Source of the DNA: Schistocephalus solidus
Taxonomy: Eukaryota; Platyhelminthes; Cestoda; Diphyllobothriidea; Diphyllobothriidae
Reading direction: 5' to 3'
NCBI GenBank assembly: GCA_017591395.1
Contig: WEDG01008947.1
Location: forward strand, 30,085-94,084
DNA length: 64,000 bases
In this document: piece by piece, positions 11,701-21,900 of the stretch
Numbering within the stretch: position 1 is the stretch's first letter
Layout of the letters: each line of letters starts with the position of its first letter
The notes under the pieces: generated by a model
The model's database searches: none
What the model saw: the letters and a program-made list of their open reading frames with translations, nothing else
Told to the model about the DNA's origin: nothing
Translations under genes and position numbers: made by a program

Positions 11701-14700
11701 CAAGGCTGCCAATCTGTCACATGCTTTATGTAGTAAAGATATCACGGTACTAGAGACTATAACCACAAAAATTGTAAGTGCTCTTTGTTTTTTTTCATTG
11801 TTCATTGACATGTAAACTTTTCGTCTCATCCATTTTGGGACCCGTCGTACCGTGGTTTTAGTTTTTGGACCAACACCTGCACTAGATACTCTGCGGTCAG
11901 AACTCCAAAACACATCTCCCTTCGTCTTGCTCTGATCCTTTTGCTGGATTGTGGCGTTAGTTGATAGGTTGATCCCCATTCTATCCGATATTTTATCCCT
12001 AAATCTTGCAAGTCAGCACCAAACCCTGTTCTTTCGTTTGAGAAGCGGATCCGAAGGTTTGACTAATATTGAATGCAAAGACTAACGACACATTCGTTGA
12101 TAAACGCTCACTGATCGCTAACGGAACTCGCTCGTTCCGTTCTGCCTTGGGACTCACTCTCAAGCCCCGTCAGCGGCCACAGCGGCTAGTAGATGAATAC
12201 TGCCGCTGTGCTTGCGTTAGCAGTCTGCAGCATTGTGAATTTAGAATGAGTTAAGTCTCGATTGTGCGAACTGCGAGATCAGCGCGTGTGTTGCACGCGT
12301 AAACAAGCGCTCATGTGTGGCCAGCCACCCGTCCAAAATTCATCTTTAGTCGGTTGTACCTATTTTCACTGTGACGTGAGATTTACATAAAAGACAACAA
12401 GAGCAATGCTGCGGCGATAATTCCCCACTGTAATTCCACTGACGTGCAGATCACCACTACTTTGTCCCTGATTACTTGTCTGTACTTGCCATGAAATTTT
12501 TTATAACTGATTTAACCAGCTACGCATCCACCGTATCACGACGGATTGGTCTTCAGTACAGTCAGTCGGATTCGGATTCTAGCAAAGAGTAGACGTCAAC
12601 CCTGCCAGACGAAATGAGCGCAAGCAGCATCTGTCTGGCAGTGTTTCACATCCTTCTTGAAGGATTGTCTTGTCGAAGTCGGCCTGCAAACGGTTCGTAC
12701 GCTTTCATCCTCAAACCGTAGTGTTTGATGTTTTCAGTACAAAGGGGCTTCCCTGTGCCACTCACTAAAAGCACTGTATCCAAACACCTTCACTCGCATT
12801 TACGTAAATTTATGCAGGTTACGCAGACTGCCTGGGAATTGCACTAATTAAATGAAATTTAAATATACATTTTATACAGGTGACCCATCAATGTGATGCA
12901 GGGTGAATAATGGTAGGTTACGGGCGCAACTAAACTTGAGTAAGATAGATTTGTGGAGCACATCATATGCGGTTGCAATTGCATTATCGGATCTGTTCTT
13001 CTCACTGCCGAGTTGTTCTGTTGTTTGTTTGAAATTTTAGCCTTCTTCGTGGTCGCTGATCTCGCCATGTTCTACCCCTAAAACTGTGTCCTCTAGTGTG
13101 TCTGAGGGAAGTTTGGCCAGAATCGTTCCCCAGGCCCATCTTCGAACTGTCGTCTTTGCCGTTAACACAGACTGCCCTATTACAGCTCAACTCTCTCCGT
13201 CCCCCCCCCGCCTTCCTCCCCTTGTATAAAGCCCGGCAATCGGTATCTATGTCTGCCTGGACGTGTGCGATTTCTTTTCACCAGCTGAGTTGGCCTTGTT
13301 TATTGCATTTTATCGCCGTAAACGCTCCATCCTAGGTGGCACAATCGATCTCTCCTTATTTTCGTCTATTTATTTGTCGGTTCTTTCTCTTCATTTTTTA
13401 ACCAAATGAAAACTAAGATATCATTTTTTCTCACACCAACCTCTCCCCTCACATTGATTTTGTTTGCTGTCTTTCTCTGCCACGTGATCTTGCACTCTCC
13501 TTGTCCTCCTGTTAGTGCTCCCTGCCGCCTTTAACCACAATGTTTACACCTGCACTACTGTCTTCTTGCAGTATCCACATATCCATTCCGTTTGAAGATT
13601 CTATTTTGTACCGAGTGTCGATCGCTTGCTGTGTCCCTGTTCAAAGCACCCACTGCACCACAGTTTTCGGAGAAAAATTATATGCTTCCTCAGTCCTTTG
13701 TCTTTTCTTGCGCTATGTTTGGTCTGCTTGTCTTTATGTTTGCCTCCTAGGAATGCTTGATATTACATTTCGCTCATGTTCCAGTAAATTTACGGTCAAC
13801 ATGAGAAGTTGTGTCTGGTCACTAATTTAGAACCTAAAGCGTTGTTTTACCATGTTTGGCTTCCACGGCTTGGTTTGGCTGTAGGGTGTTAATTCCGTTA
13901 GTGTGCTGAATGTCGTAGCCGCTCAAAAAACTTAGTTCGTGTGTCGTTTCAAGCTCCTTCACTTCCGAAAGCTTCCTCCAATCGCAGAATACTTTCGTGT
14001 ACGACTTTAAGCAACTGTTATATTTGTAGGGCAGCTCTTCGAAGACCACAGGATGGAATATCGCCAAAAGCGTCTCATGTTTATATGCTTTACTCCTGGA
14101 CATATTTTTCCGACATTCGATGGCATTTAAGTTTAAAATAACACATTTCATCTTCCCAGCAGAGTTTTAGGGATGCAGACCAGTGCAGCGTGATTGGCTA
14201 TTGGGGAACAATGCTCCATGAAGTAAAATCCCTCTTCGCTGAATGGTATAAGTGGTTGGGTGTACGTATAGAAGTGGTTTTTCAAGTGCTAGCAGCGCAT
14301 TCCGAACGGGCAAAGTCCGTGCATTTGTGAAAAATAAACTCACCATCAGGGACTGACCGCAGAGCGAAATTCAAAGCATACCTCAGCTTACAGTGTCGTA
14401 AATGGCAAGCTTACCTTCCAGTTAGTTCCCGACGTAAACTTTATGTCTTGCGGGGAGGTCAAACAGATCTCATGCTCTCAGGCAACTGTTCTTGCGAGCC
14501 TAACTGGCCTAAACATAAGTCCCGTAAGATGGAGCCATTGTCTGACCCTTTTGTAAGGGAAGGTAGATTATAAAAATAAGTGTTTCTTCCTGAGCTTTGG
14601 CGGCGTCAATTGCGCTTGCCAAGGAAGTTCGTGGTTTCAGGGGTCGTTATCAATGAATTCACCTACACTTGCGCTGTACCCTAAACGCTCCTAACATGTG

Positions 14701-17700
14701 CACACGGATAATCTCTATGTTCTCTCTTCGCCATTCTCACTACATTTTTCTTTCAGGTCGGTTTTCTCACCAACGGCGAGTATCTGTGTATACATGTCCC
14801 TAGGCCCTGATGAAACGGTCAATTCGCCCACTCTAACCGAACCGGTGGAATCAATTTTCAGTGACTCGACCGCCGCCCAGGTGCACGAAACTAGTTTGGA
14901 CCTCTCTTCGGGCTCTTCAGACTCCATTGAGCGTCAACCGCATTCTTTAGCTAACTTTTTTGCCGGCCTCCTACGCCCCAGCTTTCAGGACATCGACGTT
15001 GCCGTGAAGGCCTGTGCGGCCAGTCAAGGCAGTTTGCAGTCCCTTCTGGAGCGCCTTTCTTTTGGTGAGGTCTGCTCGCTCATTTGGTCCGGTTCTGCTC
15101 CCCTGAAGTCTCTCTACTGCCTTGTCCTTTTTTTCTTGACATCCACCTCGGTCTTTGTTTATTGGTCTCATAGCTTGAAATCTGAGAGTGTCTTGAATTA
15201 CCTCGACATGTGAGTGGAAACAAAGATCAGCTAAATTTACTAAAAGCCAATGACCTGGCTAACTCCATAGCATGTTTTTTTCCCAGCAAAGTTACGCCAG
15301 TTAAACGCGAAGCCACTTTTTCCCACAGTCACTTGAATGGTAGTCGCAACTTCAATAGGCGAAGATACCAGCTTTGTTCGCCCTTCTATTCCATCTTCTG
15401 TCAATGCACTTGACCTCAACTTCTTAGGTGAATCCCATAGCGGAATAACAGGCCGCGCAGTAGGGGGGTTTAAGCTGGTCTATTCGCTTCTATGTTTACT
15501 TCTTTAGGCTGGCTTTCAGCTGTTACCCGACTTTCCGAGGGGATCCACCATGTGTCCCCAAGCCTGGTGGGCGCATGGACGGTGATTTACGCATAATTTA
15601 GTTTGTAGTGATAATAGCGCATCTAATGCACTGCCCCCGTTCTCTCCCAACCGCGGACCCTATGTCAAGATGGAGTCAAGGCAACCGGAAATGGGGGGAG
15701 GGCATAGGTCACTGGCACATCGGAAGACCGCACCTAGGCTTGTCACCAGGCCGCCCCCATGTCCAACATCGGTTTTGAGTGTGCACCCTCAATAACACCT
15801 GCCAGGCCCTGATCTAGCCCCTTTATTAGTCCAGCGCATCTTTCGCCTGGCCCATTTAGGGGAGACATTGCTGACCCACCACCCATATGAGTAGGGTGAT
15901 TTGCCGGCTGAAAATTTGTGCTGTGATATGATATGGGCTGCCTTAGCGCAAACTACACTTGCCCGCTAGTGTTTGTACAAGCTCTCTGTCTGGATTTGAT
16001 TGCATGCCTATTTGGTATCCTCGCCACCTCTTATGCCTCCTCTCGGCAGTTTTAAGGGCCTGTGTTCCTAACACAGTCAATACTATGTTGTTTGTCCTCC
16101 CAGAAGCTCTCCCGATTTCCATCTAGCCTGACCAAGTAATCCTCTGTGTGCATTTATGCACAGAAGTTGCTTCATTACCGTTCCTGAGGTTTTGTACTTT
16201 CTATTTTCCCTTAAAAATGTGAAAACCCCCACCCTCTCTGCTGCCCTGATTGGTAGCCTCTGTATTTGCCACGCTGCTAATGCATGAGTGCTCGTCTTCC
16301 TGGAACAACTAGTAGTGTCTAGTGACCTTGTGAGGCGTCACTATTTTCTGATGGAACCTCACGCATATGAGCCAGGGTCCCTTGTTACTCGAGTCCTTAT
16401 CGAAACGGACCCGGTTGTTATAGTGTCTGTAGTCAGCATATTTTCCTCTGTCTCTCTCCTCGTCCCTCTCCTGCTCCCGTCGCCTGGTCGTCTCCCTCGT
16501 GTCCCTCTCGTCCTCCTCCTCCCTCCTCCTCTCCTCCTCCTCCTCGAGCCATCTATCTATCTATCTATCTCTCTCACGCATATATGTAATCTGGTGCGAC
16601 ATTTGCACGGCGAGTATTTTAAACGACGTCTCTCTCTCTCTCCGACTCATTGTGGGGTCTGTGTAGACTTGTGCGTTACATTGTGGGATACTGCGATCCA
16701 GTATTCTGTATTCCGTCAAGAGGAGCAGTTAGTAATCTCTATTCTTCTCTGTTTACTGGGGAAAGTAATCCATCGCCTCTGGTGAATTCAGAAAACGCAT
16801 GAGGCTGTCAAGCACACGATGGTAGTGCTACTAACTTATTTTGTGCCCCGAAAAATAAGCAGCGTAGGGGTCGATTTCTGGCTGAGGTTCCAGATTTTTG
16901 CGATTGCCTGTTTGTGCTTCTGGAAAAACGTTTTACGCTCCAGATGTTAAAAAATTTCGCATTGAGCGTGAAACTCATATGAATCTGATGGTTATCGCCC
17001 GTGCTCGGTTTAGTAGCCATCTTCATATGTCCGTTTAGGAGGTTCTTTGAAATTGAACTTTGTCCCGTCTTAAAAGCCTGTTACATTACGCACCCAGTAA
17101 ATTTAAAACGTTCGGCGAATGTTTTTTGTTCGGATATCTACCTGTGTGAAGCACCCCCTTGTGGCAGAAAACCAGCGATACTCCTTTGTTTAATTCGCAA
17201 TACGGGCTTAACATCTCTGTTGAAATTAGCATACTGTTGTTTCGTATCTTGAATTCCTTAAGGTATTTTAACCCCAACCGTAAGCAAAGTTTGATTTTTC
17301 CTTTCCGGTTCTCATGGTCTTACGCGTGTTCCTCTTGTGTTTTTCCCACTTTACAGACCTTTCCAGGCTTCTGCAAGTTATTCCTCCACCCGTTGACCTG
17401 GCCGAATACGTTCAGAAGCTGAATTGCGCCAAGGCTCGCATCACCAAAGTCTATAACCAGCTACAGAGTTTGCAGGTAACTCATCTTTTTGATACTGACG
17501 TTTTTAGAGCTCTTCCATTTGATCCCAGCACACCAGCTCTTATCTTTTGACAAATAACGAAATTGCGCTTCCTTGATGAGTTGCGTTTTCGGCAGCCAAC
17601 AGTAGCGTTATTTTATATGGCCGTATACCGGCAGGACAGAGTATTAGCAACATCACGCAATACAGTTGGCACTGCGCCATCTTCGAGGGAAATAAGGATT

Positions 17701-18453
17701 AAGGTGGTAAAGCTGGTTTAAGGTAGGCCTACGGTTAATGTTTGGATTAGGACGCGGAAATGGGCACCCTTCCTAAAATCTTGCTCGCCACCACCGGTAT
17801 AACCGGGGCGGCAGGAGCGTCCGTATTCTCCTCCCCTACCGGAGGCGAAGGCCACATACGTCAGTTCGGCCGTTCGATGAAGTCCACCGTGTACTCCACA
17901 GCACGGTGATACAGGAACGGTAACTTGCGCGTGGATTAGTTTTGAGTGATAGAAGACTTGCGCTGCTGCTACCGCGCTCTCTTCCCTCACCCGTTTGTGT
18001 CCGGTGTCAACAAAGTCAAGAAGACCGGAGGCAGGGTCTGAGCCAGGCGTGGCACCAGACACGAATTTCTGTTAGTTTTCCCGCTCGCATTTGATACTGG
18101 ACGCAAGGGCTCATGCAGAACTATCTAGCGCCGCCTCATTCATTCTTAGGGGGTTTTATAAAGGAGCCAAATGTTTTTCCTCAGCTAACCTTCTGCTTTC
18201 CTCAACATTCATTGAAGTCTAATAGTAGTACTTATATTGGTAATTGTTCTAGTATTAGTCCCGTTAGTTGTAGTTGGTGCTTTCTTTTAGGAGAAAAATA
18301 TAAATTATACCATGAATTTTCTTCATAACACGTTTTTATTTTTGCATTCATTCGTTCCTAATTTACCACTACCGGTGCATCCTCCAGGTTCGTGTGCGGG
18401 CTCTGGAGAGCCGTCTTTCGTCTAATCCGTCAATACAGACTACTTCAACTTGA
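5329..18453 (+). CDS. Dbl-family Rho guanine-nucleotide exchange factor (DH-PH), 3' part
   Basis: The protein would activate Rho-family GTPases by GDP/GTP exchange at membranes. Seen: exons 5,329-5,714, 8,617-8,698, 9,387-9,809, 11,431-about 11,690, 14,757-15,064, 17,357-17,475 and 18,388-18,453. The first two give the C-terminal half of a DH domain, including 'LLSPAQRFQRYHLLL', the counterpart of the conserved LLKPVQR..KY.LLL helix. The next two give a PH domain ('LGRLLLQDKFTVW' to 'WVNAINGLLMRQ', with the conserved C-terminal Trp). The DH-PH spacing and sequence resemble MCF2/MCF2L (Dbs) and PLEKHG4. Phases agree from exon 1 to exon 4 and from exon 5 to the stop. The exon 4 to exon 5 junction is unresolved. 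The 5' exons are missing. There is an acidic insert in the DH domain and an Ala/Ser/Pro insert in the PH domain. The stop lies one base before the FLII start. Confidence 0.82.
5715..8616. other. Intron of RhoGEF with repeats and a mariner remnant
   Basis: No host exon is seen. About 5,885-6,145 shares two short blocks with 21,430-21,625 (in a different order), so it is part of a dispersed repeat. A decayed mariner copy lies at about 6,960-7,860 on the minus strand. 7,860-8,090 is AT-rich. 8,100-8,360 shows nothing I recognise. Confidence 0.6.
6960..7860 (-). mobile_element. Decayed mariner (Tc1/mariner) DNA transposon
   Basis: Read on the minus strand from 7,814 downward, the frames give a mariner transposase in pieces. 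They run from the helix-turn-helix part ('DNKLLKAIVEENPKQSVRE', about 7,650-7,700), through 'FLDRTVTCDERWIIYDNR' holding the first catalytic Asp (about 7,420-7,470) and 'RGPILLHDSAQPH' holding the second (about 7,155-7,195), to 'SHTEYHFF' near 7,050-7,080, where the family has SP.DYHFF. The third catalytic Asp is thus Glu here. At least three frame breaks and internal losses make it inactive. I could not fix the terminal inverted repeats, so the ends are approximate. Confidence 0.88.
8617..8698 (+). CDS. RhoGEF exon b: last DH helix
   Basis: Acceptor ctttcgcag|GGAATG; donor CTGCCT|GTGAGT, phase 0. It encodes 'ECLSQAHQEMVDLCTTVNNL', matching the final DH helix that precedes the PH domain in Dbl-family proteins. 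Joining it to 9,387 gives '..AVLP|GKPSRLGRLLLQ', the expected short DH-PH linker. Confidence 0.88.
8699..9386. other. RhoGEF intron, no feature seen
   Basis: Donor GTGAGT and acceptor tttcag frame it. Nothing else recognised. Confidence 0.5.
9387..9809 (+). CDS. RhoGEF exon c: first part of PH domain
   Basis: Acceptor ttctgttttcag|GGAAAG; donor TTCG|GTAGGT, phase 0 at both ends. It encodes PH strands 'LGRLLLQDKFTVW' and 'RHVFLFENAILLTK'. A low-complexity insert of about 85 residues rich in Ala, Ser, Pro and Thr follows, and then the strand 'YDIKMEIS'. The insert sits in a loop between PH strands, where such proteins tolerate extra sequence. Confidence 0.88.
9810..11430. other. RhoGEF intron with repeat-like fragments
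   Basis: The segment near 10,318-10,345 resembles the start of the 39,910 repeat unit (a shared stretch around 'attcaagtagaagg'). A run of C bases lies at about 11,346-11,354. No exon is seen. Confidence 0.5.
11431..11690 (+). CDS. RhoGEF exon d: end of PH domain; 3' limit uncertain
   Basis: Acceptor tgttattcag|TTACTG, phase 0. It encodes 'RRFAVWTANRAQTYYFQSAT' and the PH C-terminal helix 'WVNAINGLLMRQLKILREAS', close to Dbs-type proteins. The frame meets TAG at 11,688. I found no good donor before it with the phase needed for 14,757. Options are a true end here (short isoform), a missed exon, or a small indel: the next frame stays open to a perfect donor ATT|GTAAGT at 11,773/11,774. Confidence 0.75.
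11691..14756. other. RhoGEF intron or missed-exon region
   Basis: A perfect-looking donor (ATT|GTAAGT) at 11,773/11,774 may belong to exon d if an indel restores its frame. 12,165-12,200 shares a short block with 48,700-48,740. A C-run lies near 13,200. I see no other exon, but one may be hidden because the exon d to exon e phases do not match. Confidence 0.45.
14757..15064 (+). CDS. RhoGEF exon e (probable): Ser/Thr-rich tail
   Basis: Acceptor tttctttcag|G and donor TTTG|GTGAGG. The open frame gives 'ETSLDLSSGSSDSIERQPHS' and then 'SLQSLLERLSF'. The single leftover G joins AC at 17,357 to make Asp, so the splice to the next exon is in phase. No known domain is seen; the start of coil-forming sequence is at its end. 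Assignment to this gene rests on phase and position. Confidence 0.6.
15565..15735 (-). repeat. Multimeric dispersed repeat, diverged copy
   Basis: Reads as the reverse complement of the block at 27,690-27,810. Shared landmarks in order are the 'gagagtgcggta'-like core, the 'ctactatcact' block and the 'acgcgcaagtcacc' block, with many substitutions. Confidence 0.6.
16440..16645. repeat. Pyrimidine-rich microsatellite block
   Basis: It holds (TCC)-rich runs at about 16,510-16,546, an (ATCT) run at about 16,551-16,571 and a CT run near 16,630. The open frame across it is a by-product of the repeats. Confidence 0.9.
17357..17475 (+). CDS. RhoGEF exon f (probable): coiled coil
   Basis: Acceptor cactttacag|ACCTTT; donor TTGCAG|GTAACT, phase 0 at the 3' end. 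It encodes 'YVQKLNCAKARITKVYNQLQ', with hydrophobic residues spaced as in a coiled coil that continues across the junction into 18,388. Confidence 0.65.
17476..18387. other. RhoGEF intron upstream of the shared exon
   Basis: It holds the minus-strand repeat copy at 17,860-18,062. If FLII has its own promoter it may lie here; I see no clear TATA or initiator signal. Confidence 0.45.
17860..18062 (-). repeat. Multimeric dispersed repeat, 3' part of a unit
   Basis: The reverse complement matches 27,690-27,890 through the 'gtcttcttgact' block, the 'gagagcgcggtagc' core and the 'atggagcatacggtgaac'-like end (here with a few changes). Confidence 0.8.
18388..18453 (+). CDS. RhoGEF last exon (probable): coiled-coil end and stop
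   Basis: Acceptor gcatcctccag|GTTCGT, read in phase 0 after exon f. It encodes 'VRVRALESRLSSNPSIQ', which continues the heptad pattern, and stops at TGA 18,451-18,453. The same exon carries the FLII start codon at 18,455. The alternative is that this stretch is only FLII 5' UTR and the coil-like reading is chance. Confidence 0.55.
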   Translation, partial: VRVRALESRLSSNPSIQTTST

Positions 18454-18454
18454 C

Positions 18455-18905
18455 ATGGCCGCTACCTCCGCCTCTTCCTCTAAGAGCGTGACTCAGTTCC
18501 TACGAAGCCTCGATCTCTCTGGTGTGGACTTTGGCGCAGCCTCGCAGCACGTAGCCTCCTGCGCTGAGGTCTCCGGTGGAAGCCCTCTGCGACGCAGTAA
18601 AAAGAAAAAGCTACTCGAGGCCGCTTCCCAGGTCTTTCCATCTACGATGCCCCTCGAAAGGATGTCACGCCTGGAAACTCTGAAACTACGTGATGCTGAC
18701 CTCTCAGATGGGGAACTGCCCAGCCAGCTCGCTCACCTCAGTCGTCTCGAATACCTTTCCTTGGCCAAACAAGCTGACCCATCTCACCGCTATAACCGAC
18801 TGGCCAGCCGTCTTTCCGCGTCTGAGGGTGCTCAACTGTCGCAGGAACGCCCTCTCGGCTGTTGATTCCATACCCTCAGATATCTTTGAATGTCCCAATT
18901 TGCAG
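18455..18905 (+). CDS. FLII: FLII exon 1: N-terminus and first LRRs
   Basis: It runs from ATG 18,455 to the donor TTGCAG|GTGCCT (phase 0). '[16 protein letters not shown]' is the family N-terminus. An insert of about 35 residues containing 'RRSKKKK' (about 18,590-18,612) follows before the LRR resumes at '[14 protein letters not shown]'. The frame breaks at 18,767-18,769: 'LEYLSLA' continues as 'NKLTHLTAI' only if two A bases are added to the AAA run. After that the second frame reads on to '[10 protein letters not shown]'. Confidence 0.93.
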
Positions 18906-21900
18906 GTGCCTATTCTTTTCATGTGCTTGCTTTAGCTAGTAAAGTATCTAGCAGATATCAGAATCGTGACTAAAGTAGACGTTCGTTTCAGCAAACAAAC
19001 TAGCTGATAAGGCTGCCAATTTTATCCTAGAGCTTCGCGTCCATGTGCTTCGAGGGGGGGGGGGAAGCGAAACCTTCGGACCTAGAAAACGCTCTAATTT
19101 GATTTGGCTCCTGTAATTTGCCGCCACCTCATAGTCTGCACTAATTTTTGAGTATGCTCAAAACACTGTAACTACTTGCAACACTGTTTTCTGCCAGTAG
19201 GTACATTGCCGGAAAGTCTAATTTCCGAAAGCAGTTGAGGAGGAAATGTGATCACCGGATCAAGAGTTTTGTTTACCTGACGCTCCGGATTCTCACTCAA
19301 ACTTTTCTTCAGAGACAGTCGGAAATATGCAGTTTTAATCTCTAACTATGCGGTTTCCCTTTTTATGTCATATCCCCTTACTTTCTGATGTAAATAAACA
19401 ATCGGTTTTTAGGAGTTGAATTAATAGCCTACAGACATATAAACGAGTGCACTGATATTGCTTAGGAACCTATCCAGCTTGCAGAACTGAGGCGGTGAGT
19501 AAGCTAAATTTTTGTCAGGTGAAAGGAGCGCTGTATAATGGCCAGAATTCTTATAGTTCTTCATGTCATATTAGCTCTCTCAGTCACTCAATGTGTTCCA
19601 TGTTGCGCGTAAAGTGGCAGCCTACAGGCCGTCGAAACTTCTCGTCATTAGCATGCTCCCCTGCTTATCCAGTAGTCTCTTGTCTTTTCCCCGTCTGTCG
19701 GTGTTCTGTGCAAACAGTGCAGTGTTGAGGAATTTCTCTGTTTCCTTGACACTCAGATGGATTCTTCAGTCGGCCTCTATTATTTTGTCAGCCCTCTCCC
19801 CGCTCACCGGTCGTTTTCTGTTCCCGTCTATGCCCTTGTAGGTGATCGATTTCAGCTGTAACAACCTGACTCGAGTGCCTCGTGGCATCGAAAACGCCTC
19901 TGGTCTCCTTGTGCTAAACCTCAGTGAAAACAACCTGACAGCTATTCCAGAGGAGTTGTTTGTGCAGTGCACGAATTTGATGCTTTTAGACCTCTCAGAT
20001 AACCATCTGCAAACCCTGCCTGCCCAGCTGCGTCGTTGCTCTTCCCTTCAGCAACTCATCCTCAGTCGTAATCCCCTTCAACACTATCCGCTGAGGGCAG
20101 TCGCTGCCATAAGCATCTTCAGGCAAGTCGTCTTCGTTTTGGTCTTCTACGTCACCCCCCTTCTCTACCCCTTTACTGGTATGCCGTCTCCAAATCTTGT
20201 TACTCTTGAGCTGACTTGACAGTGCGCTTGGCGGAAACACCATATTCCTCGTTTTAGCTTGTCTGGTATTTTTGCCTGAGGCGTTTTGGTTATTTTCAGG
20301 TTCTACATCTATCCAACACTCAGCGCCGCTTGGACAATATCCCCAGTGAACTGGACCGCCTTGAGAAGCTTGTTGACTTGGATCTATCCGAAAACCAACT
20401 TAACCGGATCCCTGAGCCGGTTTTTCAGGTTTGTTATTGCATTATCTCTTTCTTCTCTGATTTCAGTATGTTTTAGTTTATTTCGCGCCGCCGTTTAAGT
20501 TTTGCCCTCTTGATTTTGCTCTTTGTTTACTTTACGACGATAACCTCCCTCCTCCTCCTGCGCATTCACTGTGCGCTCGATGACCGCTAACTAGTCGCCT
20601 TCATCGTTGTCGCCCTTAACACGTGTCCATCTGTGCTAACGGCTGGTTTTTTCAAACGTAGATGCTTCGGTTGGGACGCTACGCAACTTGCCCATCTCGG
20701 TTACTCATTCCTTCAGACTTTTGAGGACTAATAGGTCCTCTCTTGTGCAATTCGCCTGATAAGTATCAGTTGACTATCTTTTATCGAGACATCAGTGCGT
20801 TTGCGGTGTGATTTAGCAGTCATACTCTGCCCACTTACCTACTCCTTTGAGAAATTTTATTTGGCACTTGCCAATATTGCATCGTTTGGTGCGTTGCTTA
20901 CTTTTGCATGCCTTCTTTTAGCTGCGTTCTCTTCGTAAACTGGACGTCAGCCGAAACTCCATCACTGACCTCTCAATGCTCACCGACAATTGGCCCAACC
21001 TCGAGTACCTAAACCTTAGTTTTAACCAACTCCTCTGTCTTCCCTCCGGTCTAACGCGACTTACGAAGTTGCGCAAACTATATATCAACAATAATCAGCT
21101 CAAATTTGACGGGATTCCATCGGGCATTGGAAAATTGAACGATCTCGAGGTGTTTGATGCAGCTCACAACCTTCTGGAAAACATTCCGGAGGGTAAGTCT
21201 TGCACCGTATCCCTTTCCTCACTCTCCGCTTCTGTCTTGATCTCTCACTCACTCACTCACTCACAAACCCTATACTGTCTCTCATTTGCTTATACGTTTT
21301 GAAAATTTTCTAATTTCCTCGGAAATTAATTGTTACTTCAATCACATCACTAGGAATTGAACTTTATCAACTTTCGGACTTAGTCTATAAAGCTTAAGTT
21401 CGACTGATTTACCTCAAGTCAGTGATAAATTCCGGAGAAAATTAAAAAACTGCAATTTTGAATCTGGTGTATCTATCAGTAAGCACGTGAGGAACGCTGG
21501 GATACCCATTGATGGGCCGAACTCCTCCCAGTCGTGACATTCAGCGGCAGGATACCGGTTAAACCCGTATCTGGCCTTTTATCTAGTATCTGCGCTGTCA
21601 GTATGGTTTACCATATAACCAATGTTTCCCTTTATCTGCATGCCTTGTTTCACCTCCTATTCTAAACCGATGGTGAATCCAAAAAAGGCGTTTCAATACT
21701 TTTTAGCTGATGCAAGAAGGGATACCGACAGCAACTTAAACCTAGCCAACACGAGACGTAATTTCGTAAGTTCTTCCTGCTACTGCAGTTTCGAGGATGG
21801 TTTGAACTAGGGAACCGAATCGGTACCAGATTTTTTCCCCATCGCTCCCCTTCCCCCACCCTGACAATCGTATAATTTATTCTACTTACCTGCATATTTG

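Larger units (their letters stand above)
15065..17356. other. RhoGEF intron with dispersed repeat and microsatellites
   Basis: It contains a diverged minus-strand copy of the multimeric repeat (about 15,565-15,735) and a pyrimidine-rich microsatellite block at 16,440-16,645. No exon is seen. Confidence 0.5.

Noticed and set aside
16288..16785. Open frame of 165 codons
   Set aside because: It crosses pyrimidine microsatellites; the Leu/Pro/Ser run is repeat translation.
18392..18454. Upstream in-frame extension of FLII
   Set aside because: There is no ATG upstream in this frame within the exon; ATG 18,455 is followed at once by family sequence.
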